Positions 1-5,404 of a DNA stretch of 6,368 nt are shown here, one piece after another. The position numbers and the translations under genes are program-made. This DNA is from Nitrosomonadales bacterium (GTDB lineage Bacteria > Pseudomonadota > Gammaproteobacteria > Burkholderiales > SG8-41). The stretch is taken from contig VFLF01000706.1 in NCBI GenBank assembly GCA_009885185.1, forward strand, positions 1-6,368. Direction: 5' to 3'. Position 1 is the stretch's first letter, and each line of letters begins with the position of its first letter. The notes under the pieces were generated by a model. It worked only from the letters and a program-made list of their open reading frames with translations. It was not told the origin of the DNA and ran no database searches.

Positions 1-1
1 A

Positions 2-472
2 CGGCGTTCCGCTGCGCGCCGCTCCGTCCCGCGCCGTTACGTGGTGCGCAAATCCGGTGTACATGGGCGCGGCGTGTTCGCGCTGGTCGATATCCCGAAA
101 CGCACCCGCCTGATTGAATATCTCGGCGAGCGCATGACGCACGACGAAGCGGACGACCGCTATGGCGAGATTCACGACGGCAGTTCGCACACCATGCTGT
201 TTGCCGCCAACGACGAGGTGGTGATCGATGCCACGCAATGGGGCAGTTCCGCGCGCTGGATCAACCACTCGTGCGCGCCGAATTGCGAGGCCATCGAGGA
301 AGACGGCCGCGTGTTCATCGAAACCCGGCGGGCCATACGCGCGGGTGAAGAACTCGGTTATGACTACGAGCTCATCGTCGAAGAGCGTCATACCGCGAAG
401 TTAAAGCGCGAGCACGCCTGCCTCTGCGGCGCGCGGCGCTGCCGCGGCACGATGCTCGGCAAGAAGTCGTAG
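2..472 (+). CDS. SET-domain protein-lysine N-methyltransferase, 5' end outside the window
   Basis: Predicted S-adenosylmethionine-dependent lysine methyltransferase of the small stand-alone bacterial SET family; the substrate is unknown. Numbering from the GTG at 41, the N-terminal SET strand is VHGRGVFA (7-14), the SAM/catalytic motif is NHSC (75-78), the catalytic tyrosine lies in GYDY (106-109), and a post-SET zinc motif C127-x-C129-x4-C134 follows, probably completed by Cys78 as in other SET proteins. The frame stays open back to base 2 and encodes an Arg-rich stretch ending RRYVVRKSG. Family members as I know them carry similar basic residues before this point, so the true start is probably upstream of the window; GTG at 41 or 44 are the only in-window alternatives. 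A 77-base gap separates it from the cyclase gene, with no sign of a functional link. The family call is firm; the substrate and the start are not. Confidence 0.88.
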   Translation, partial: RRSAARRSVPRRYVVRKSGVHGRGVFALVDIPKRTRLIEYLGERMTHDEADDRYGEIHDGSSHTMLFAANDEVVIDATQWGSSARWINHSCAPNCEAIEEDGRVFIETRRAIRAGEELGYDYELIVEERHTAKLKREHACLCGARRCRGTMLGKKS

Positions 473-494
473 GACGCTTGCCGGTGCGCGGCCT

Positions 495-504
495 ACGTTA
501 ACGT
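495..504. repeat. 10-bp perfect palindrome in the SET/cyclase gap
   Basis: ACGTTAACGT is a perfect 10-base palindrome in the 77-base gap before the cyclase gene. It might be an operator half or a chance match. No matching -35/-10 pair is obvious around it. Confidence 0.25.
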
Positions 505-549
505 CTGCCGTGTTATCCGCGATGCGTCGGGGGGCGGGTCGAGCGCGGC

Positions 550-1527
550 ATGATTGATCCGTCTACACTCAGCATGAAGGAGATTATCCAGGCGCTGAGG
601 GTGTTTCAGCAGGAATTAACGCGCCGTTTCGAGCGCCATATTGCGCTGGTATTTTCCGATGTGGTCGGTACCACGGAATACTTCGCCCGCTTCGGCGACG
701 CGGCGGGCTACCAGTTGCAGCAGCTTCATATCGATCTGTTGCGCGACTGCCTGTCCACCCGCAACGGTCGCATCGTCGATACGGCGGGTGATGGCGCGTT
801 TATGACGTTTCCCGACGCAAACGCGGCAATTGATGCGCTCATCGATTTCCAGAAACAGATCTCGCGCGAAAATGTGGCGCGCGCCCGTAACCGGCAGCTA
901 CAGGTTCGCGTCGGCATGCACTGGGGGCCCGTGCTCACGGATGGCGAGGTGGTCAGCGGTGATTCGGTGAATCTGTGCGCGCGCATCGGCGCCGCGGCCG
1001 GTGTGGGCGAGATACGACTCACACGAGACATGTTTCACGCGGCGGCGTTGGAACACCGGCTTCACTGCCGGCCCGTTGGACGCGTCGAGCTAAAGGGCAT
1101 TTCTCAGCCTGTCGAACTGCTCGCCCTCGATTGGCGCGACCAATCCATGTTTCCGACGCAGTGTTGCGTCGAAGAAACGGGCGAGGAGGTGATCCTGCCC
1201 AAGCAGGACGTTATCAGCTTCGGTCGCTTGCGCGAATACGAGGGGTCGTTGGCAAACGATGTGGCGCTGGCGTTGCCGGACGCAGATCGGTCGATTCAGA
1301 TCAGTCGGTGGCATTTCGAGCTTCGCCTGCTGGACGATGGTTTTCGCCTGCACTCGCTGTCCGACAATACCACCGAGGTGGATGGCGCGTTGATCGCGAA
1401 GGGGCAGGATGCGCGGATCAAGCCGGGATCCAAGGTTCGCGTCCCCGGCGTACTGACGCTCGTGTTTTCCGCTTCGCGCGCGCAGCACCTATCGGAAGAC
1501 GCCGGCGCTACCATGATACGGCGCTAA
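550..1527 (+). CDS. Class III adenylate/guanylate cyclase with C-terminal FHA domain
   Basis: Predicted soluble class III nucleotidyl cyclase (325 aa) making a cyclic nucleotide from NTP. The cyclase domain spans about residues 30-195. Metal-binding aspartates are Asp37 (in FSDVVGTT) and Asp81 (in TAGDG), and the transition-state pair is Asn141 and Arg145 (in SVNLCAR), so the catalytic core looks intact. The base-selecting position four residues before Asp81, Lys in adenylate and Glu in guanylate cyclases, is Asp77, and the second selecting position looks like Val, so the substrate cannot be read with confidence. Residues about 210-308 form an FHA phosphothreonine-binding domain: FGR (224-226), SRWH (252-255), and N273-T-T-E-V-D-G in place of the usual NGT..NG. 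No membrane segment or signal peptide is visible. ATG 550 was chosen as the first ATG after the previous gene; a weak G-rich stretch precedes it, and ATG 574 is an alternative. The C-terminus ends GATMIRR, with a threonine that might be phosphorylated. Confidence 0.9.
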   Translation: MIDPSTLSMKEIIQALRVFQQELTRRFERHIALVFSDVVGTTEYFARFGDAAGYQLQQLHIDLLRDCLSTRNGRIVDTAGDGAFMTFPDANAAIDALIDFQKQISRENVARARNRQLQVRVGMHWGPVLTDGEVVSGDSVNLCARIGAAAGVGEIRLTRDMFHAAALEHRLHCRPVGRVELKGISQPVELLALDWRDQSMFPTQCCVEETGEEVILPKQDVISFGRLREYEGSLANDVALALPDADRSIQISRWHFELRLLDDGFRLHSLSDNTTEVDGALIAKGQDARIKPGSKVRVPGVLTLVFSASRAQHLSEDAGATMIRR

Positions 1528-1590
1528 ACAGCGCCAATCAGTCAAGGTTTCGCCGTGGCCATGAGGTGGTGTAGTCTACGTACATAAGCC

Positions 1591-2004
1591 ATGGTTACCC
1601 TGCAAAAGACAATCGGCAACAAGCCCGCCGATCTGGAAAGCGTACAGGATCTCGTGTCCCGGTTTGCGCGTGACGGCAATCTGTCCGAGAAAATCGAGTT
1701 CGACATCAACGTCGTGCTCGACGAATTGCTGAGCAATATCATTCGCTATGGTTACGAAGACGACGCGCCGCACGAGATTCGCATCACGCTCTCGGCCAGC
1801 GACACCACGCTTGAAGTCGGCATCGAAGACGACGGCAGGGCATTCGATCCGTTGGCGGCGCCCGAGCCCGATCTCACTTTGCCACTGGCCGAACGTCCCA
1901 TCGGCGGACTGGGTATACACTTTGTGCGCAAGCTGATGGACGAGGTGGTTTATCAGCGAAAGAATGATCGTAACCATATGTTTTTAAAGAAAAATATATC
2001 ATAA
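1591..2004 (+). CDS. RsbW/SpoIIAB-like GHKL serine protein kinase (anti-sigma factor type)
   Basis: Single-domain GHKL ATPase of 137 aa, the usual size of RsbW-type anti-sigma/serine kinases. These bind a partner and phosphorylate a serine in a cognate STAS antagonist. The N box is D44-E45-L-L-S-N49 with the catalytic Glu and Mg-binding Asn, the G1 box is D80-D-G82-R-A-F85-D86, and the G2 box is G105-G-L-G108 followed by a helix IHFVRKLMDEV. All ATP-site motifs are present, so it should be active. No membrane segments. ATG 1591 gives the normal N-terminus; GAGG at 1563-1566 is too far upstream to be a good ribosome site. The gene lies 63 bases after the cyclase and 13 bases before the STAS gene, its most likely substrate. 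The last codons (1980-2004) are strikingly AT-rich for this window. It could control a sigma factor or another client; no sigma gene is in view. Confidence 0.9.
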   Translation: MVTLQKTIGNKPADLESVQDLVSRFARDGNLSEKIEFDINVVLDELLSNIIRYGYEDDAPHEIRITLSASDTTLEVGIEDDGRAFDPLAAPEPDLTLPLAERPIGGLGIHFVRKLMDEVVYQRKNDRNHMFLKKNIS

Positions 2005-2017
2005 GGTATAGGGGTGA

Positions 2018-2356
2018 ATGATGAATATTCAAGAGATTGCCGCCGGCCATGTCACGGTACTCGCGATCAACGGACGTATCGACAGCAGCAATGCCATGGA
2101 TCTCAGTAACCGTTTGCGCGAGATGTATGCGCAACGCGGACGATTGCTGCTGCTCGATCTGGAGGGTGTTGATTACATTACCAGCGCGGGTTTTCGTACC
2201 TTGTTGATCGGACGGCGGCACGCCACCAGTAGCGGCGGTTCGCTTGCGTTGTGTTCCCTCGCCCCCAAGTTACGTGAACTTTTCGATATGGGCGGCTTTA
2301 TCGATAATTTTTCGATCCATCCCACGCGCGAGGAAGGCATCGCCAGGCTGGTCTGA
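2018..2356 (+). CDS. STAS-domain anti-sigma factor antagonist (RsbV/SpoIIAA-like)
   Basis: Stand-alone STAS protein of 112 aa, predicted partner and phosphorylation target of the preceding RsbW-like kinase. The phosphoacceptor loop reads D52-Y-I-T-S56-A-G58; Ser56 aligns with the phosphorylated serine of SpoIIAA/RsbV, although the Asp just before it there is Thr55 here. The N-terminal strand GRIDSSNA (19-26) and the late motif LRELFDMGGF (85-94) are typical of the family. Two ATGs lie in tandem at 2018 and 2021. GGGG at 2011-2014 suits the second better and AAGG at 2003-2006 suits the first, so the start may be one codon later. The stop codon overlaps the permease start in TGATG, implying translational coupling and roughly matched production. 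Dephosphorylation is probably done by the convergent FHA-PP2C protein. Confidence 0.92.
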   Translation: MMNIQEIAAGHVTVLAINGRIDSSNAMDLSNRLREMYAQRGRLLLLDLEGVDYITSAGFRTLLIGRRHATSSGGSLALCSLAPKLRELFDMGGFIDNFSIHPTREEGIARLV

Positions 2357-2358
2357 TG
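2354..2358 (+). promoter_or_regulatory. TGATG stop/start overlap coupling STAS and permease genes
   Basis: The TGA of the STAS gene (2354-2356) shares its A with the ATG of the permease gene (2356-2358). Such overlaps normally allow termination-reinitiation, so the permease is likely translated only when the STAS gene is. No strong independent ribosome site lies directly upstream. Confidence 0.8.
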
Positions 2359-4056
2359 AAGCCGCGTAATATTGTCTATGGCGTAGACGATATTCCTCCC
2401 CGCGGCGTGCTGCTGTTGTCCGGCGTGCAGCACGTTGGATTGGTGGCGATTTTTCTGCTGGTGCCGGTCATCGCTTGCCGACAGGCCGGCATGCCGCCGG
2501 AGAAAATCATCGATGTCTTGAGTTTGTCGATGCTGGTGATGGCGGTGGGCCCGATTTTGCACGCGCTGCGATTGGGGCCGATGGGGTCGGGCTATCTGTG
2601 CCCGCCGATATTCGCTGCCGCGTATTTGCCTGCGTCGCTGCTGGCGTTGCAGGCTGGCGGGTTGCCGTTGATGTTCGGCATGACACTGTTCGCGGGCGTG
2701 GTGGAGATCGTGATGTCGCGCCTGCTGCGTCCGCTGCGGCCGTTTCTGCCGCCGGAGATCGCGGGGTTTGTGGTGGCGATGATCGGCGTGACCATCGGCC
2801 TGCTGGGATTTCGCAATGTGTTCGGCATCGAGCTTGCCGAGCCGCCGGGCATAGCTGCCTTTGCCGTGGCGGCGGCTACGCTTGCCATCATGGTGGGGTT
2901 GAATGTGTGGACCACCGGCCCGCCGAAAATATTCTGCGCCCTGATCGGCATGGTCGCAGGCTATGGGCTGGCGATGGCGGCGGGTGTGATGCCCGCGGCG
3001 GATGTCGCACGGCTCCAGGCGGCGCCGATGATCCATTTGCCGGCAGTCGACCATCTCGGCTGGTCGTTCGATAGCGAGTTGGTGGTGCCGTTTGTGGTGG
3101 CTGCGGTGGCGGCGAGTCTGCGTGCGATAGGCGATCTCACCATCTGCCAGAAGACCAACGACGCTGACTGGGTGCGTCCAGATTTTCGCTCGATTAGCGG
3201 CGGCGCGTTGGCAAACGGCGTTGGCACGCTGCTGTCGGGGCTGCTGGGCACCGTCGGGCTTAACACGTCCACCAGCAACGTCGGCCTGGCCAGTGCCACC
3301 GGCATTACCAGTCGTGTGGTGGCCTTCGCGGTTGGCGGTATTTATCTCACTCTGGCATTTCTGCCGAAGGTAGCGACTGTGTTTGCCATCATGCCCGCGC
3401 CGGTCGTCGGCGCCACGCTGCTCTTTGCGGCGGCCCTCGTGTTTGTCAACGGACTAATCATCATCACCTCGCGCTTGTTGGATTCAAGGCGCATTTTTGT
3501 CATTGGCTTGTCGTTCATGGTGGCGCTTGCCGCCGACGTGTTCCAGCCGTTTTTCAGCCAGTTGCCGGCAGAGGTGCGCGTATTTACCAGCAGTGCTCTG
3601 GTGCTGGGCACCCTGACAGCGCTGGTGCTTAATCTGGTATTTCGCATAGGCGTGCGGCGTACGCAGACACTGGAAGTCAACCCATCGGCGGTGGATGCGT
3701 GGCAAATCGAAGATTTCATGCAGAGCCACGGGGCCGCCTGGGGTGCGCGCCGCGATGTGATCGAGCGAGCCCGTTTCAATCTGATGCAGTCGATAGAATT
3801 GCTTACCGACAGCGGTGTGACAAAGGACACACTGACGGTTACCGCGAGCTTCGACGAATTCAGTCTGGATGTCGGCGTGTCGTACGACGGCGCGCCGCTG
3901 GAGTTATCCGAGCGGCGCCCCACTAACGAGGAAATTATCGGGTCGGTCGCGGGGCAGTATCAACTGGCGGGTTACATGCTGCGTAAATTTGCGGATCGCG
4001 TGCAGATCAACACCCGCGGCGGGCGCACCACTGTGGCATTTCACTTCGATCACTGA
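2356..4056 (+). CDS. NCS2 (uracil/xanthine permease family) membrane protein with RsbW-like degenerate C-terminal domain
   Basis: Protein of 566 aa, about 100 longer than ordinary nucleobase permeases. Residues about 17-433 hold 13-14 hydrophobic segments with NCS2 hallmarks: Q25-H26 in the first segment, a G-x-x-x-C-P-P-I-F segment at 78-86, AIGDLT (257-262) and a NAT-type signature N308-V-G310-x4-T315-G with S319-R320. By eye, the TM8 glutamate that binds the base (Glu of ESxGD) is Arg256 and the Glu/Gln before the signature Asn is Ser307, so ordinary uracil or xanthine binding is doubtful. Residues about 440-566 are soluble and resemble the RsbW-like protein encoded two genes upstream, with matching elements DVGVSYDG (505-512) and GYMLRKFADRV (539-549). 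The ATP-site residues look lost (Tyr510 at the G1 Asp, Gln478 at the N-box Glu, no G2 glycines). Family membership of the membrane part is sound; that it transports anything, and the homology of the tail, are inference. Confidence 0.87.
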   Translation: MKPRNIVYGVDDIPPRGVLLLSGVQHVGLVAIFLLVPVIACRQAGMPPEKIIDVLSLSMLVMAVGPILHALRLGPMGSGYLCPPIFAAAYLPASLLALQAGGLPLMFGMTLFAGVVEIVMSRLLRPLRPFLPPEIAGFVVAMIGVTIGLLGFRNVFGIELAEPPGIAAFAVAAATLAIMVGLNVWTTGPPKIFCALIGMVAGYGLAMAAGVMPAADVARLQAAPMIHLPAVDHLGWSFDSELVVPFVVAAVAASLRAIGDLTICQKTNDADWVRPDFRSISGGALANGVGTLLSGLLGTVGLNTSTSNVGLASATGITSRVVAFAVGGIYLTLAFLPKVATVFAIMPAPVVGATLLFAAALVFVNGLIIITSRLLDSRRIFVIGLSFMVALAADVFQPFFSQLPAEVRVFTSSALVLGTLTALVLNLVFRIGVRRTQTLEVNPSAVDAWQIEDFMQSHGAAWGARRDVIERARFNLMQSIELLTDSGVTKDTLTVTASFDEFSLDVGVSYDGAPLELSERRPTNEEIIGSVAGQYQLAGYMLRKFADRVQINTRGGRTTVAFHFDH

Positions 4057-4071
4057 CGGGCGCGGCGAGCG

Positions 4072-5205
4072 CTAGCTGAATTTCGTGACCAGCACCGAGA
4101 AATCGTCTTCGAACGGGCCGCGGCGCGCGACTTTTTGCACCGACTGATAGAGGCGCTGTGTTTCCGCGAGACTGGGCACGCCGACTTCCAGTAGCGTTGG
4201 CAGCAGGTCTTCGAGTTCCCAGCGCTGCCCGTCGATCGTATCGATCTCGAACACCCCGTCGCTGAACAAATACAGCGTGGCATCCGCCGGAACCGTGGTG
4301 GATCCCGCCTTAAAATCGTGCGCGGAGGTGACGCCGACCGGCGGATTGGCCGTGCGCAGGGCCTGCGGTTCCGTCACGCCCTCATGCACCAGGTAAGCAG
4401 GGTGCTGACCGGCCGAGCAATAGTTCAGCGTGCGTGCCGACCGGTTGTAGACCCCGTACCACAGGGTGAAATACATGAGGCTGTGTTGTTCCATCTGGAA
4501 CATCGCATTGAGCTGCTTGACGACTTGCGCCGCGTCGCGCGGGTCGGCACCCGGCAGCGCTTTTTGCCTTAGCGCGTTCATCACGCCGACCGCCAGCATC
4601 GCGGCTTCCGGGCCGTGGCCGGAAACATCGAGCAGATAAATCGAGAAATGATTGTCGTCTATCCATTGGTAGCCGAGCGCGTCGCCGCCGAGCCGGGCGC
4701 ACGGAATCAACAGCCATTCCGTTTGTACAGGCCCCTCGCTGATGGGCGCCGGCAGCATCGATTGCACATAGCGGCTGGCGCCTTCAAGGCTGCGCTCGAA
4801 ATCGCGGGTTAATTCGATTTCGCGCCGTGTGCGCCGTTCATATTTCAGTTGATGGCGGCCGATGCGGATCATACAGCCGTCGGTGAGCTTGGCCGGGGTC
4901 GTAATGCGGCGGCCATCCACGAATGTGCCGTTGGTGGAATTCAGATCGGCGATCATCGGCGCGCCGGTATCCATGGAAATGCGGCAGTGACTGCGTGATA
5001 TTTCGACATCACGCAATGTCACCTCGGCGGGCGCCGCGCGGCCCAGCGTAAATCCGGCAGCGGTCAGCTCGATCATGCGGCCCTGCTCGGCGCCCTCGGT
5101 CACCACCAGTTGATGCACGCGCTCCTCGCCCGGCGCAGCGACATCGCTGGCTGCTACGATCAGCGTGAAATCCTGAATGGTGATGTCTTTTTGCTTATCG
5201 CTCAT
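4072..5205 (-). CDS. FHA-domain SpoIIE/RsbU-type PP2C serine phosphatase
   Basis: Predicted cytosolic Mn/Mg-dependent serine phosphatase (377 aa) that would remove phosphate from a STAS antagonist. An N-terminal FHA domain (about 30-122) has L54-G55-R56, S70-R-S-H73 and N89-S-T-N92-G-T, all the key phosphothreonine-binding residues. A charged linker (about 123-150) leads to a SpoIIE/PP2C domain with G173-G-D175, D193-V-S-G-H-G198, S264-A-G-Q-H-P269, S315-D316-G and E366-D367-D368 as metal and active-site motifs, apparently intact. It converges on the permease gene (15-base gap, no evident terminator) and is divergent from the LysM gene. The open frame extends 92 codons further upstream, but that part lacks family features. 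ATG 5205 starts a normal N-terminus but lacks a ribosome site; ATG 5232, adding nine residues, has AGGTG just upstream and is a real alternative. The most likely substrate is the STAS protein of this window, activity being set by FHA binding. Confidence 0.9.
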   Translation of the reverse strand: MSDKQKDITIQDFTLIVAASDVAAPGEERVHQLVVTEGAEQGRMIELTAAGFTLGRAAPAEVTLRDVEISRSHCRISMDTGAPMIADLNSTNGTFVDGRRITTPAKLTDGCMIRIGRHQLKYERRTRREIELTRDFERSLEGASRYVQSMLPAPISEGPVQTEWLLIPCARLGGDALGYQWIDDNHFSIYLLDVSGHGPEAAMLAVGVMNALRQKALPGADPRDAAQVVKQLNAMFQMEQHSLMYFTLWYGVYNRSARTLNYCSAGQHPAYLVHEGVTEPQALRTANPPVGVTSAHDFKAGSTTVPADATLYLFSDGVFEIDTIDGQRWELEDLLPTLLEVGVPSLAETQRLYQSVQKVARRGPFEDDFSVLVTKFS

Positions 5206-5232
5206 TTTTTTGGGGCATTCTAGGCGCGTCAT

Positions 5233-5247
5233 GCACCTGTGAGGTGC
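5233..5247. repeat. Short perfect inverted repeat upstream of the phosphatase gene
   Basis: Six-base arms GCACCT and AGGTGC are separated by GTG. They lie just 5' of the alternative phosphatase start at 5232 and would fold into a small hairpin in its leader, covering the AGGTG that could serve as ribosome site. It could tune translation or be a chance match. Confidence 0.3.
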
Positions 5248-5302
5248 GGGCAGGGTATGAACGGAAGACTTTGCCTGTGGTTCGCCTTTCCATGCGTCCA
5301 AG

Positions 5303-5332
5303 ATATTACTGTATTTGTAACAGGGTTGTATA
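5303..5332 (-). promoter_or_regulatory. Possible sigma70-like promoter for the phosphatase gene
   Basis: Read on the minus strand, TATACA (plus-strand 5327-5332) and TAATAT (5303-5308) are spaced by 18 bases, each matching four of six consensus bases. The start point would be near 5296, giving a leader of about 65-90 bases. It overlaps the stronger opposite-strand promoter, so the two might compete. Weak call. Confidence 0.25.
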
Positions 5333-5334
5333 AT
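5305..5334 (+). promoter_or_regulatory. Sigma70-like promoter for the LysM lipoprotein gene
   Basis: A perfect TATAAT -10 box lies at 5329-5334, with a weak -35 candidate ATTACT at 5305-5310 (three of six, 18-base spacer). The surrounding 5301-5334 is locally AT-rich within a GC-rich region. Transcription would begin near 5341, about 64 bases before the ATG at 5405. Confidence 0.5.
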
Positions 5335-5404
5335 TTGCCGCACTGCCGACGATTGTCCGGTTATCGCACGGCCTTGCGATACTGAATGGAAAAGTTGATT
5401 GATC

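Noticed and set aside
84..98. Shared 11-base string TCGATATCCCG here and near 6344-6354
   Set aside because: Too short for a meaningful direct repeat; here it is codons of the SET domain.
975..1574. 199-codon plus-strand frame overlapping the cyclase gene in another frame
   Set aside because: Arg/Gly/Ala-rich shadow of the real FHA-coding frame with no motif of its own.
1571..1579. GTAGTCTAC near-palindrome before the kinase gene
   Set aside because: Four-base arms are expected by chance; no promoter elements align with it.
2173..3054. A 293-codon open frame on the minus strand opposite the STAS and permease genes
   Set aside because: His/Arg/Gln-rich low-complexity product typical of an antisense frame in GC-rich DNA; no domain, and the plus strand encodes clear conserved proteins.
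2475..3074. 199-codon plus-strand frame inside the permease gene
   Set aside because: Out-of-frame shadow; the in-frame product has clear NCS2 motifs over the same bases.
4057..4071. Possible bidirectional terminator between permease and phosphatase genes
   Set aside because: Only 15 bases, GC-rich with small palindromes (AGCGCT, GCTAGC) but no stem-loop with a T run.
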